Below are positions 8,935 to 17,724 of a stretch of 64,000 bases of DNA, piece by piece. The stretch comes from an uncultured Christensenellaceae bacterium. GTDB lineage: Bacteria > Bacillota > Clostridia > Christensenellales > Borkfalkiaceae. Within the stretch, counting starts at the first letter, position 1; every line of letters starts with the position of its first letter. The DNA lies in the NCBI GenBank assembly GCA_910587365.1, contig CAJUKJ010000002.1, positions 153,278 to 217,277 on the forward strand. The letters are read 5' to 3'. The notes beneath the pieces are model-generated. The model worked only from the letters and a program-made list of their open reading frames with translations, did no database searches and was not told the origin of the DNA. The translations under genes were made by a program, and so were the position numbers.

Positions 8935-9423
8935 ATGAAGAAAAGTATTTTAATCACAGTTTGTGCATTAATTGCCGCGCTATGCTGTTTTAGCTTTGCT
9001 GCGTGCGATTTGCTTGCAGGCGAAAAAGATGTAAGCGGTAACTATAAGCTTGAATCGTTCACAACAAAAGACGGTTCAACCTATAACGTAGGCGACAGCT
9101 ACGACGGCGAAACGGTATCATCCGAAGGCGTCACGCTTAAATTGGAAGAGTACGAGTCGGGCTTTGTCAATAACGACGGAAAACCCGTTAAATTCAGAAA
9201 ATTTACTTTGTTATCCGAAATAGGCGACGGTTTTTATTCAATGGGTTTTTTCACAAGAAGCGGTAACAGCCTTACATTTCCGTCGCTTGCAAGCGACTCT
9301 GACAGCGGCGACAACATGGGAATGGACAGCGGCGAATGTAAAGGTAAAGTCAGCGGTAACGAAATAACCGTCGTTTTCCCCGAGGGCAACACGTTAAATA
9401 GTGCGGTTTTAAAAAAGGTATAA
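8935..9423 (+). CDS. Small secreted lipoprotein of unknown function
   Basis: The 162-aa protein starts with a lipoprotein signal peptide: KK, a hydrophobic core, and the lipobox FAAC with the acylated Cys at residue ~24. The mature part begins DLLAGEKDVSGNYKLESF and looks like a small beta-barrel lipoprotein of the kind with a SGNYKL opening common in Clostridia. No catalytic motif is visible. An AAGGAG site precedes the start. It follows the XRE-controlled membrane protein closely and may act with it at the membrane surface (inference). Confidence 0.75.
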   Translation: MKKSILITVCALIAALCCFSFAACDLLAGEKDVSGNYKLESFTTKDGSTYNVGDSYDGETVSSEGVTLKLEEYESGFVNNDGKPVKFRKFTLLSEIGDGFYSMGFFTRSGNSLTFPSLASDSDSGDNMGMDSGECKGKVSGNEITVVFPEGNTLNSAVLKKV

Positions 9424-9458
9424 GCTTTAAATAAAGTTATAATTACTAAAATAAACAG

Positions 9459-9505
9459 TTGAAAAATTTCTTTGTATATGTTATTATATACGAAGAAATT
9501 TGTTT
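9459..9505 (+). promoter_or_regulatory. Promoter and overlapping hairpin ahead of the 9519 gene
   Basis: TTGAAA (9459-9464), a 17-nt spacer and TATTAT (9482-9487). The same stretch is an inverted repeat (AAATTTCTTTGTATAT near 9465 with ATATACGAAGAAATTT near 9487) and a T-rich end, so it can also terminate the upstream lipoprotein transcript. Confidence 0.55.
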
Positions 9506-9518
9506 TATAGGATAATTT

Positions 9519-10793
9519 ATGGCAGTTAACGTAAACAGTCTTGAAGGCAATGAAATTGCCGACGATTACGTAAGAACCGCATCTCAGACAGAGGGCGGCA
9601 AATGGGCGCAGACCTGGGCGGTATTCAAAGGCTCGTTCTGGAAATTGGTATTAATCAACGTTATTATGTTGATATGCTGTGCGCCTGCATTGGGTATTCT
9701 TATATACCGCAACTTTTATATTTCAACCGTTATAGCACCTAACTACCCTTTTAACGGCAATACGGGCATAGGCTATCCCGCGTATCCCGGGACGGACGGG
9801 CTTGCGGAAAGTCTTTTCCTTAAAGCCGATTTGGTGTTTTACGCTATACTTATCGGTGCCGGGCTTATTGCCGCAATAGGTCTTTCCGGCGGTGCTTACG
9901 CCATTAAAAAGCTGCTTAACACGCAGGGCGGATTTTCGTTTAAAGGCTTTTTCCACGGCATAAAGGTCGGTTATTTCAAAACAGTGTTGCCTTTAACGTT
10001 GTTTTTGGTTTTCTTTTTCGCTTGCGTTATTATCGGCGACTGGAAGGATTTGGTAATTGCGCAAGGCGGCTCAAAGGGCGGACCTATAACCGCATACGTA
10101 TTCATAATAATCGCAACCGTTCTCGTCGGAATATATTGCGCCTGGCTGTTTGCCGTGGGGTTAAGTTACAGGCTTAAATTTTCAAAGCTTATAAAAAACT
10201 CGTTCGCGCTTTTGGCGGCAAGCCCTTTGCAAACCGTGCTTATCGCGGGCTTCGCGCTTATACCGGTCTGGGTGTTTATGCTCAGCACGTTTTTGATAAG
10301 CACGGCCAACACACTGTTTTTCATTTTAGCTTCGGTATTGCTGTTGTTGCTTGTTTTATTCGGCGTTTCTTTTATACTTCTCGTCTGGATGAGCTTTACG
10401 CAGTGGGTGTTCGATTTATACGTCACTCCTAAAATACAGACTGTTGAAGACAGGAAGAAAGAGCTTGAGTCCGAAGAGGACGAGGGTAAGCGTATCGCGC
10501 GCGAGCTGCTGGCTGCCGGCAGAAGCGAGCTGTTGGTAAAACCCATTCTTCCCGTTGCCGAGGGTATTGCAGTCGCACCTTTGGGTCAGACGTTTACCCG
10601 TGCGGATATCGAAAGGGTGGCTTCGTCAAGGCAAAAGCTCGAAAGCGATGTTGCCGATTATGAAAACAAACACAAAAACGACCCCGTTTACGCCGAATAC
10701 AGCAAGCTTTTTGCCGACCGTGAAAAGGCTTTGCAGCCTCAGGGCAAAAAGGGAAAGAAGAAGAAAGTCAGCTCGGCAAACCTTTTGAAATAG
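9519..10793 (+). CDS. Polytopic membrane protein with basic cytoplasmic tail
   Basis: This 424-aa protein has an amphipathic N-terminus (WAQTWAVFKGSFWKLVLINVIMLICCAPALG), about six membrane helices up to residue ~305, and a charged cytoplasmic C-terminus that ends in a lysine cluster (KGKKKKVSS). The helix-1 region, in which an FW-K-L-x-x-x-N segment runs into a membrane helix ending in a Pro, recalls the YesL/DUF624 group of membrane proteins, but the match is weak. No transport or catalytic motif is recognised. It is followed after 9 nt by a methyltransferase gene and hslO, with which it probably forms an operon. Confidence 0.6.
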   Translation: MAVNVNSLEGNEIADDYVRTASQTEGGKWAQTWAVFKGSFWKLVLINVIMLICCAPALGILIYRNFYISTVIAPNYPFNGNTGIGYPAYPGTDGLAESLFLKADLVFYAILIGAGLIAAIGLSGGAYAIKKLLNTQGGFSFKGFFHGIKVGYFKTVLPLTLFLVFFFACVIIGDWKDLVIAQGGSKGGPITAYVFIIIATVLVGIYCAWLFAVGLSYRLKFSKLIKNSFALLAASPLQTVLIAGFALIPVWVFMLSTFLISTANTLFFILASVLLLLLVLFGVSFILLVWMSFTQWVFDLYVTPKIQTVEDRKKELESEEDEGKRIARELLAAGRSELLVKPILPVAEGIAVAPLGQTFTRADIERVASSRQKLESDVADYENKHKNDPVYAEYSKLFADREKALQPQGKKGKKKKVSSANLLK

Positions 10794-10802
10794 GAAACTG
10801 AA

Positions 10803-11525
10803 ATGGTAAATTCTTACTCTGCGCTTGGCAGATGGTTTGAATATTTAAACGACGACTGCGGCTATGAACAATGGTCGCAGTATTTAATTGACACGCTCAA
10901 AAACCTCGGTGCGGGGGTGCAAGGCGTGGATATAGGCTGCGGTAACGGCTATTTTACACGCGCGCTTATAAGGGCGGGTTACAGGACGCTCGGCGTTGAC
11001 GTTTCCCCCGAAATGCTAAACCGCGCACAGGAAATTTCTTTTAAAGAAGGCGTGCGGACGGAATTTTTACTCGGCGATATTACCAAACTAAAATTAAATG
11101 CCAAAGTCGATTTTGCCGTAGCCGTCAACGACTGCTTGAACTACGTCCCGCGACAAAAGCTTAAAAGCGCGTTTTCCCGCGTGCATGCCAACCTTAAAAA
11201 GGGCGGTATTTTTATATTCGATATAAGCTCTGTCCAAAAGCTTAAAAACGTTTTGGGCAACAATTTGTTTGCCGAGGACAGGGACGATATAACCTATCTT
11301 TGGTTCAATACCCTTGAAGAGGACAGGGTTATTTTCGATATAACCGTTTTTGTTCGCCAAAGCGACGGAAGCTATACCCGTTCCGATGAAAGGCAGGTTC
11401 AGTATATCCACGAAGAAAGCACCGTCGTTTCCGCACTCAAAGAGGCGGGGTTTAACGTAAAAAGCGAGGGACACCTCGGAAAAGACAAACGGGAGAGGAT
11501 AAATTTTATCTGTACACGGCTATGA
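10803..11525 (+). CDS. Class I SAM-dependent methyltransferase
   Basis: The 240-aa protein has the seven-strand methyltransferase fold. Motif I is VDIGCGNGYFTRALIRAG (residues ~40-57), the post-I acidic loop is LGVDVSPEMLNRAQ, and motif IV is VAVNDCLNYVP. These bind S-adenosylmethionine. The sequence resembles small-molecule or tRNA-like methyltransferases of the Methyltransf_25/YjiC-neighbour type in Clostridia, and the substrate is unknown. Its stop overlaps the hslO start by 4 nt (ATGA), which indicates translational coupling. Confidence 0.82.
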   Translation: MVNSYSALGRWFEYLNDDCGYEQWSQYLIDTLKNLGAGVQGVDIGCGNGYFTRALIRAGYRTLGVDVSPEMLNRAQEISFKEGVRTEFLLGDITKLKLNAKVDFAVAVNDCLNYVPRQKLKSAFSRVHANLKKGGIFIFDISSVQKLKNVLGNNLFAEDRDDITYLWFNTLEEDRVIFDITVFVRQSDGSYTRSDERQVQYIHEESTVVSALKEAGFNVKSEGHLGKDKRERINFICTRL

Positions 11526-12343
11526 ATAAACTTTACAAGGCATTAGTATACGACAGGGAAGTTTCGCTTTCCGTTCTCGAAACTACCGATATGGTAAACG
11601 ACGCTATAAAAATACACAACCTCGACGCGCAGTCTGCGGTAACCTTGGGTGGACTTTTAACCTGTGCCGCCTATATGGCGGGCTGTCTTAAAAGTGAAAA
11701 GGGCGCGGTTTCGCTTACGGTGAAGGCAGGCGGCGACGCAGGCACGGTAAGCGTGTCGGGCAACCAAAAGGGGCATATCCGCGGTTATATCGACGGAAGC
11801 TGCCACGGCAAGCTGAACGGCGGATATCTTACCGTCGTAAAGGAGGACGGATTATTCCGTCCCTTTGTCGGCACGTGCGAGCTGCGCGGTAACGACGTTT
11901 CGCAAAACCTTATGCAATACTTCCAGATGAGCGAGCAGATAGATACTGCCGTAGCAATAGGCGTTAAAATGGACGGTAACAGGTGCGTTGCCGCGGGCGG
12001 AGTGGTTATGCAGCTTCTTCCGGGAACTTCCGAAGAGAATATGGATAGGGCGGAGGAGCGTATGCAGGCGTTCGTAAATCCTGCCGAAGTAGTCGCAAAA
12101 TTCGGTGCGGACGGAATACTAAACGAGTTTTTCCCCGACCTTGCCGAAAACGGCGCAACTTATCTTACCTTCCCCGAATACAAGTGCAACTGCTCGCGCG
12201 AAAAGACTGCGGATATAGTAAGGTCTTTGGGCAGGCAGGAGGCTTTGGATATCATAAACGAAACGGGAAGCATAAAGGTGCATTGCCATTACTGCAATAC
12301 CGACCACGAATTTACACTGGAAGATATTGACAAACTTTTTTAA
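11522..12343 (+). CDS. hslO: Hsp33 redox-regulated chaperonin
   Basis: The 273-aa Hsp33 is a holdase chaperone that becomes active when oxidation releases Zn from four cysteines. The four-Cys switch is present at the C-terminus: CNC at the YKCNCSREK stretch and CHYC near the end (KVHCHYCNTDHEF). The N-terminal domain shows the family segments VTLGGLLTCAAYMAGCLK and the GHIRGYIDG and GGYLTVVKEDG strands. Length is normal. It acts in the cytoplasm on unfolding proteins during oxidative/heat stress, which fits an anaerobe with rubrerythrin elsewhere in the window. It overlaps the methyltransferase gene by 4 nt. Confidence 0.93.
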   Translation: MNKLYKALVYDREVSLSVLETTDMVNDAIKIHNLDAQSAVTLGGLLTCAAYMAGCLKSEKGAVSLTVKAGGDAGTVSVSGNQKGHIRGYIDGSCHGKLNGGYLTVVKEDGLFRPFVGTCELRGNDVSQNLMQYFQMSEQIDTAVAIGVKMDGNRCVAAGGVVMQLLPGTSEENMDRAEERMQAFVNPAEVVAKFGADGILNEFFPDLAENGATYLTFPEYKCNCSREKTADIVRSLGRQEALDIINETGSIKVHCHYCNTDHEFTLEDIDKLF

Positions 12344-12350
12344 TTGATTT

Positions 12351-14009
12351 ATGAAAAAAACGATGAAAATCGACCTGAGCAGCGACAGGCTCATTGCCGT
12401 TGCCGCCGACCTTGTCGAAGAACACAACTATATAAGCGCGCTTAAAATGCTCAACAAGAATGCAGAGCGCAATTTCAACGACGAAGATTCTTATATGCTC
12501 TATGCAGAAATCTTCGACGATATCGGGCTGTATGAAAAAAGTGTAAACAGTTGGTTCAGATATATCGACTGTACGCTTAGCGGCGAGCTTTCCGAAGCAT
12601 ACGAAGGGCTTGCCGTGGCGTATATGAACCTCGGCGACGAGCATTTTTCGGCATACTATTACAATAAATTGCTATTGGATACTGACGAAATCAATGACGA
12701 CGAACGCAAAGAAATAATTTCTTCCTTTTTAAGCCGTGAACCCAACCCGCTTAAATTCGTATATCCGCCAAAGATTGCAGACTGTTCGGACATAATTTCC
12801 GACGGTGTCAAGCATATGAAGCTTGGCGAATACGACAAAGCTATTGACGAATTCGATAAAATCGACGAGGATAATGAAGCTTATCTTTCCGCCCGCAACT
12901 ATATTGCAATGTGCGATATAATTTGCGACAAGTGCGAGGAAGCGGAGGCAGAGTGCCTTGCGGTTTTGAAAAAGCACCCCCAAAACGTACAGGCGCTTAC
13001 GACCTTGGCTGCGGTTAAAACCGAACAGAAAAAGAGCGAGGAAAGCAAGCAGCTTGCGAGGAAGCTGTTGACGCTGGGGGTTACTTCAAACGACGACGTG
13101 TATAAAATAGCTACGGTTTGCTGTGAAAATAAAATGCACGCCGAAGCTTACGAGTTGTTTTGCAAGCTTGAAGACGAGCTTTTCTATGACAGCACCGTTT
13201 TGTATTTCAAGGCGGTTTCCGCATTCAACAGCGGAAAATACGAGGAAAGCTTTTCGGCTTTCGACAAGCTTTTGACAATCTATCCCGAGTCGGTTACGGC
13301 GCGCTATCATTACGATAAGGCTCGCGAAGCGGCGGAAAACGGTACCGAGCTGGAATTAAGCTATTTTTATCGTCTGCCGCAGGAAGAAAGGGAAAGCTCG
13401 TTAAAAATGCTTGCCGCATTTTCAAAACTTTCCGCAACCCAGGCGAAAAAGCTTTTCAGCCTTGTGGACATTTCCGGTTGCGTTCTTTGGTGCTTCGACG
13501 AACACGACGGTTCCGGCAATACCGAGCTTAAATTTCTTGCATCGCTCTGTGCAGTAAAGGCAAGGCTTGACGGCATAGTTGCCGATATATTGTTGAACGC
13601 CTTTATCGAAGACAGTTTGAAGGTACAAATTCTTACTATGATAGGCGAACGTAACGAAACAAACTGGTTCGGCGTTGTAATTTGCAATTTGTACAAGCGC
13701 GTATATTTCCGCAGCATCGAAACTGGCAAGTTAAAACGCAAAAACTTTATTACCGCTTATTCAAGGCTTACCGCCCATTTTGCCATAATCAACAGCGATT
13801 ACGGCGATAAGTTCGCAAAAACTGCGGAAAAGCTGTATAAAAAGCTTGAAAAAGAGGACAGGCTTTCGGACGCGTCAGACACCGACGCGCTGACTGCGGC
13901 AATTTATTATAAATCGAATATTTCCGAGCCGAAGGTTGCGCGCAGGGAATTAAGTAAATTTTTCGACACGACCGACGCAAAAATATTTAAAATTTTGGGG
14001 GAAGTATGA
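12351..14009 (+). CDS. TPR-repeat protein
   Basis: The 552-aa soluble protein has TPR-like helix pairs in its first ~300 residues, for example LVEEHNYISALKMLNKNAER, YEGLAVAYMNLGDEHFSAYYY, KLGEYDKAIDEFDKI and FNSGKYEESFSAFDKLL. TPR arrays bind partner proteins. The C-terminal half is helical with no recognised domain. It lies 7 nt after hslO and overlaps the next gene by 4 nt (ATGA), so the two downstream proteins are probably made together and may form a complex. No enzymatic motif is seen. Confidence 0.7.
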   Translation: MKKTMKIDLSSDRLIAVAADLVEEHNYISALKMLNKNAERNFNDEDSYMLYAEIFDDIGLYEKSVNSWFRYIDCTLSGELSEAYEGLAVAYMNLGDEHFSAYYYNKLLLDTDEINDDERKEIISSFLSREPNPLKFVYPPKIADCSDIISDGVKHMKLGEYDKAIDEFDKIDEDNEAYLSARNYIAMCDIICDKCEEAEAECLAVLKKHPQNVQALTTLAAVKTEQKKSEESKQLARKLLTLGVTSNDDVYKIATVCCENKMHAEAYELFCKLEDELFYDSTVLYFKAVSAFNSGKYEESFSAFDKLLTIYPESVTARYHYDKAREAAENGTELELSYFYRLPQEERESSLKMLAAFSKLSATQAKKLFSLVDISGCVLWCFDEHDGSGNTELKFLASLCAVKARLDGIVADILLNAFIEDSLKVQILTMIGERNETNWFGVVICNLYKRVYFRSIETGKLKRKNFITAYSRLTAHFAIINSDYGDKFAKTAEKLYKKLEKEDRLSDASDTDALTAAIYYKSNISEPKVARRELSKFFDTTDAKIFKILGEV

Positions 14010-14839
14010 AGCTGTACGACTTTGACGGAATGTTTGATGAAAAGCTGACCGAATATATACGCAAAAACAAGCAAAAATATTCCGAAAGCGAGTGGGAAGA
14101 TATTATCCCGAAGCTTTATAAAAGCTTCGGGGACACTTTCATAAAATCGGTTGGCGATACGCCCAACGGTTTTTATTCAAAATTGTCCGACGAACAGCTT
14201 GTGTCTGCATTGTCTGCGCACATTAAAAAGGGCGTGCCTGTAAGCGAATTTATGGCAAGTGCAATCGAAAGCAGAAACGCGGTAAATCTTTTATTGCCGC
14301 TTTTAGACGGAAGCGATAAAGAGCGGGAGTTTGCCGTCGGCTTAATCGGTTCCGACGACAGGGCAATTAAAAAGTATATGGATATGCTCGTAAGTTCCGA
14401 CGCGGACGGGGATTTGAAAAACAAATGCCTTGACCTCATAAAGGAAAAAGCCGACCTCGTTTTAAACGAAGCGGTTGAAAATTACGAAAATTCCGTCGCC
14501 CGCGATTATATGCTTGAAATAATGTCGCGCTCGATAATTCATACAGATAAGGTATTCGATATACTTGTAAAGGCGTTCAGGGGCGATAACGAAAACCTGC
14601 CCTTATATGCAAGCTATCTTGCCTCATACGGCGACGAACGCGCTTTGCCGTACCTTCTTGACAGGATAGACGAAGAGGGGCTTTCATTTATTGAGTATAA
14701 AGAGCTTCTTCTTGCTATCGAAAGCTTAGGCGGAACATACGAAAAACAACGCGACTTTTCCTCCGACCCCGATTACGCGCTTATAAAATCGCACTCTGCG
14801 TCTGCCGCAGACATTTTCGGCGGTATTGATAAAAAGTAA
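14006..14839 (+). CDS. HEAT-like helical-repeat protein
   Basis: The 277-aa protein is all-helical. The segments NLLLPLLDGSDKEREFAVGLIGSDD and LYASYLASYGDERALPYLLDRIDE have the helix-turn-helix pattern of HEAT-like repeats. It has no signal peptide, membrane helix or catalytic motif. The 4-nt overlap with the TPR-protein gene and the shared terminator at 14866 suggest that the pair works as a scaffold or regulator. The function is not known. Confidence 0.6.
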   Translation: MKLYDFDGMFDEKLTEYIRKNKQKYSESEWEDIIPKLYKSFGDTFIKSVGDTPNGFYSKLSDEQLVSALSAHIKKGVPVSEFMASAIESRNAVNLLLPLLDGSDKEREFAVGLIGSDDRAIKKYMDMLVSSDADGDLKNKCLDLIKEKADLVLNEAVENYENSVARDYMLEIMSRSIIHTDKVFDILVKAFRGDNENLPLYASYLASYGDERALPYLLDRIDEEGLSFIEYKELLLAIESLGGTYEKQRDFSSDPDYALIKSHSASAADIFGGIDKK

Positions 14840-14865
14840 ATAAATCGTTAAAAGGTAAATAAAAT

Positions 14866-14905
14866 CGAGCCGTTCTTCAAAACGAAGAACGGCTCGTCCT
14901 TTTTA
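14866..14905 (+). terminator. Terminator of the hslO/TPR operon
   Basis: A 12-bp GC-rich stem (14866-14877 with 14885-14896) is followed by TCCTTTTTAT. Its T tract overlaps the stop codon of the convergent XRE gene. Confidence 0.85.
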
Positions 14906-15145
14906 TATATTTAAATTTTCCTCGTCAAAAAGAGGGCTGTCTAAAAATTCGCTTACAGACATGCCAAATCCGTTAGCAATCAAAATTGTAGTGGATAGTA
15001 AATTATCTTTAACGGTTTCGTGCATTATGTTTTTTAACGTCGAGTGTGAAATGCCGCTGTTCATTGCAAGCTTATATCTTGTAATTTTTTTTAATTCTAA
15101 AAGTTCGCCTATTCTTAAAACTAATGCGTGGTTTACGTTATTCAT
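14903..15145 (-). CDS. XRE-family HTH regulator
   Basis: The 80-aa protein is a single HTH domain: VLRIGELLELKKITRYKLAMNSGISHSTLKNIM is the DNA-binding core, and the tail FGMSVSEFLDSPLFDEENL is typical of the short clostridial XRE class. The start has a GGAAGG site. Two inverted repeats lie upstream (15164-15175 and 15205-15226), likely autoregulatory or controlling the plus-strand gene at 15319. It converges on the TPR/HEAT operon. Confidence 0.82.
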   Translation of the reverse strand: MNNVNHALVLRIGELLELKKITRYKLAMNSGISHSTLKNIMHETVKDNLLSTTILIANGFGMSVSEFLDSPLFDEENLNI

Positions 15146-15163
15146 CGGTTGCCTTCCTCATAT

Positions 15164-15226
15164 TGTTGTGGGCAACTATAATTTTATTATTTATTTTTAT
15201 ATTTATATGGTTGCGCATAACCATAT
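15164..15226. promoter_or_regulatory. Candidate operators between XRE gene and flippase-like gene
   Basis: GTTGTGGGCAAC (15164-15175) and ATATGGTTGCGCATAACCAT (from 15205, completed to ATATGG...CCATAT at 15226) are inverted repeats sharing GTTG/CAAC-like half sites. They lie in the short region between divergent genes, a usual place for XRE binding. Confidence 0.45.
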
Positions 15227-15318
15227 TTAATGATATACTTACAGTACGGCTACGCAAAATCGCCGTGAATTGATATATTTTCCTTAATATTGTCAATAGT
15301 TTTGTATAAAGGTAAATT

Positions 15319-16461
15319 TTGAAAGAAGATGATAAAAAATTGACAACTGAATTTAACGAGGGCGAAGAAGTCGTCGCTCCTCCCCCGAAAAAACGCGGCA
15401 GACGGATTATCCTCAATATCTTGCTTGTTGCGGTAATTGCGTTGGGCATTCTGTCCCTAATCGGCATAGTGGGGGAAATCAATCAGGGTTCGGGTTCGTC
15501 TTTTACGGAAGTAATAAGCGGGGCAAGCCCGCTGTTTTGCGTTGTGCTTTTAGCGGTTGTGCTTGCTGTAATGGCACTCGACGTTTTAAAGTACTGTATA
15601 ATTTCAAAAACAGTTACGGGTAAATTTATGGTTCGCGCGTCTTTGAAAACCAATTTTATAGGGAAATATTACGACGCGGTAACGCCTTTTTCAACTGGCG
15701 GTCAGCCGATGCAGATATATTATTTAAATTCAAAGGGCATAAGCGGAGGCAATGCTACGGCAATAGTACTTATAAGATACTTTGCAAGTATAATTTGCTG
15801 GATTATATTAGGCGGCGCGCTGATGATTGCCGGCAGCGTAAAGGGGGTTTTAAACGGTGTAAGCGGCGGAAGCATTTTAAAAATTACGGGCTGGGTAGGC
15901 ATAGGCGTCAATTTAATCGCGCCCGCGTTCGTAACCCTTTTTCTCTTTCTGCCTAAGCTTATGGGTAAAATTACGGTTGGAGTTGTTAAGCTCGGACATA
16001 AAATGAAAATCGTAAAGGACGTGGAAAAAACCACTGCGCAGGCAATGAAAATTGTAAACGACTTTAAAAACTCGTTTAAGCTTATGGCTACAAGCCCTTT
16101 TAAGCTTATAGTTTTGGTTTTGGTATGCTTTGCGGAGTCCGCTCTCGTTTTTTCGATACCGTATTTTGTAATGAAAGCGTTTTCCTGCAATCTAAACGGA
16201 CTGTTTTTAAACGTCGTTTCGCTGAACGTATTTACTATTTTCGGGGTGTCGTTTATTCCCACCCCGGGCAATTCGGGTGTAGTGGAAGGTATGGGTGCGC
16301 TTGCTTTTTCCGTCGCGGCGGGCGAGTCCTTAATCTGGTCGGTAATATGCTGGCGGTTTGCCGTCTTTTATATTTACATTATAATAGGTCTTTTTATAAC
16401 CGTTTACGATATTATCGCAAAAAATATAAAAATCAAAAAAACACTAAGGAGAACACAATAA
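15319..16461 (+). CDS. Flippase-like membrane protein (lysylphosphatidylglycerol synthase TM-region/YbhN family)
   Basis: The 380-aa protein has a charged cytoplasmic N-terminus and about eight membrane helices. The segment LKTNFIGKYYDAVTPFSTGG, with GQPMQIYYLN after it, is the signature of the flippase-like domain also found at the N-terminus of MprF. The C-terminal SFIPTPGNSGVVEG with a late Glu is conserved in the same family. The family is thought to move lipids across the membrane. The start is TTG with AAAGG six bases upstream. The gene overlaps the glycosyltransferase gene by 1 nt (TAATG), so the pair probably makes and translocates a glycolipid. Confidence 0.82.
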   Translation: MKEDDKKLTTEFNEGEEVVAPPPKKRGRRIILNILLVAVIALGILSLIGIVGEINQGSGSSFTEVISGASPLFCVVLLAVVLAVMALDVLKYCIISKTVTGKFMVRASLKTNFIGKYYDAVTPFSTGGQPMQIYYLNSKGISGGNATAIVLIRYFASIICWIILGGALMIAGSVKGVLNGVSGGSILKITGWVGIGVNLIAPAFVTLFLFLPKLMGKITVGVVKLGHKMKIVKDVEKTTAQAMKIVNDFKNSFKLMATSPFKLIVLVLVCFAESALVFSIPYFVMKAFSCNLNGLFLNVVSLNVFTIFGVSFIPTPGNSGVVEGMGALAFSVAAGESLIWSVICWRFAVFYIYIIIGLFITVYDIIAKNIKIKKTLRRTQ

Positions 16462-17669
16462 TGATTAAAGTGGGGTTATTTCTCGATACGTATTTTCCTA
16501 TGGTGGACGGTGTAATAAACGTGGTTCATAACTATGCTTTGCGCCTTGCCGCAGACGGAAACTACGACGTAACGGTATTCGTACCGAAATGCGGTACAAA
16601 GTGCGCGGACGGTTTTCCGTATAAAATAGTCCGTTGTAAAAGCGTGCGCTTTTTACGGACGGATTATAGTCTGCCTTTACCATTGCTCGACGCAAAATTT
16701 AAAAAAGCGGTAAAGCAAAGCAATCTTGACATAGTTCATATCCATTCGCCGTTTATGGTAGGCTCGATGGGGGTAAAGTATGCGCAAAGCCGCGGTATTC
16801 CCGTAATCGCCACTATGCATTCGCAGTTCGAGCAGGATTTCTACCGCGCTACGCGCAGTAAACTTTTAACAAGGTTTTTGCTTAAAAAGGTTATGAAAGC
16901 GTTCAATAAATGCGACGAGTTTTACGGCGTCAGTCCCGCGGTTTCGCAGGTCTTTCTGCGTTACGGTGCAAGCCATATGCCGCTTGTACTCGGCAACGGT
17001 ACGGAAATGTCGCCCGTAAACGACAGGGAAGAAGCTGCGGCAAGCGTTAACAAACGTTTTAACATTCCGTCGGATATGCCCGTATTTATATTTGTGGGAA
17101 GAATTACAATTCTGAAAAACGTTTTTTTTCTTGCATACGCGCTTTCAGAATTAAAGAGTAAGCGTTTTAAAATGTTTTTTGTCGGGGACGGTAAGGATAT
17201 GCCCGCCCTCAAAAAACTGATTTTAAGGTTGGGTCTTGAAGAAAACGTAATTTTTTTAGGTAAGGTTACGGACAGAGAGCAAATAAAAACGCTGCTTTGC
17301 AGGGCGAAGCTGTTTCTGTTTCCGTCATTGTATGACGCAAGCTCGCTCGTTCAGCAGGAAGCCGCTTCGCAAAGCACGCCGACCGTATTTTTAGAGGGGG
17401 CAGTGACAGCCTCCGACGTAACCGACGGGGTCAACGGTTTTATCGCTCCTCCGAATCCCGCACTGTACGCTGCCAAAATAGAGAGTATATTGTCAAACGG
17501 CGAACTGTACGATAAGGTTGCTTTGGGCGCAAAGCGCGATTTGTACAGAACGTGGGACAAGGCCGTCGGAGAGCTGAAAGAAGAATATCGGCGTATCGTG
17601 AACGAAAAATTTACCGACAGTCAAAATTTGAGCTGTGGCAGAAAAAAGCTTGCGGAAAAATCGGTTTAA
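16461..17669 (+). CDS. GT4-family glycosyltransferase, probably glycolipid synthesis
   Basis: The frame is open further upstream, but the real start is ATG 16461, with AAGGAG nine bases before it. The 402-aa protein has a GT-B fold. The N-terminal DTYFPMVDGVINVVHNYALRL contains the Gly-rich acceptor loop of the family. The C-terminal domain has VFVGRITILKN, GDGKDMPALK and the EX7E-like donor site in SSLVQQEAASQSTPTVFLEG. The closest functional group is the mannosyl/glucosyl-diacylglycerol synthases that build membrane glycolipids. Translational coupling to the flippase-like gene supports an envelope role. Confidence 0.85.
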   Translation: MIKVGLFLDTYFPMVDGVINVVHNYALRLAADGNYDVTVFVPKCGTKCADGFPYKIVRCKSVRFLRTDYSLPLPLLDAKFKKAVKQSNLDIVHIHSPFMVGSMGVKYAQSRGIPVIATMHSQFEQDFYRATRSKLLTRFLLKKVMKAFNKCDEFYGVSPAVSQVFLRYGASHMPLVLGNGTEMSPVNDREEAAASVNKRFNIPSDMPVFIFVGRITILKNVFFLAYALSELKSKRFKMFFVGDGKDMPALKKLILRLGLEENVIFLGKVTDREQIKTLLCRAKLFLFPSLYDASSLVQQEAASQSTPTVFLEGAVTASDVTDGVNGFIAPPNPALYAAKIESILSNGELYDKVALGAKRDLYRTWDKAVGELKEEYRRIVNEKFTDSQNLSCGRKKLAEKSV

Positions 17670-17676
17670 GCAAATG

Positions 17677-17716
17677 AAAAGCGGCGGTGCAAAGTGATAT
17701 GCACCGCCGCTTTTAT
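17677..17716. terminator. Bidirectional terminator between glycosyltransferase and mnmG
   Basis: A 15-bp stem (AAAAGCGGCGGTGCA with TGCACCGCCGCTTTT) lies between convergent genes and has A/T runs on both sides. Confidence 0.85.
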
Positions 17717-17724
17717 ACTGTTGT

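Noticed and set aside
16125..16460. Upstream extension of the glycosyltransferase frame
   Set aside because: It overlaps the flippase-like gene out of frame; ATG 16461 has a proper AAGGAG and gives the normal GT4 N-terminus.
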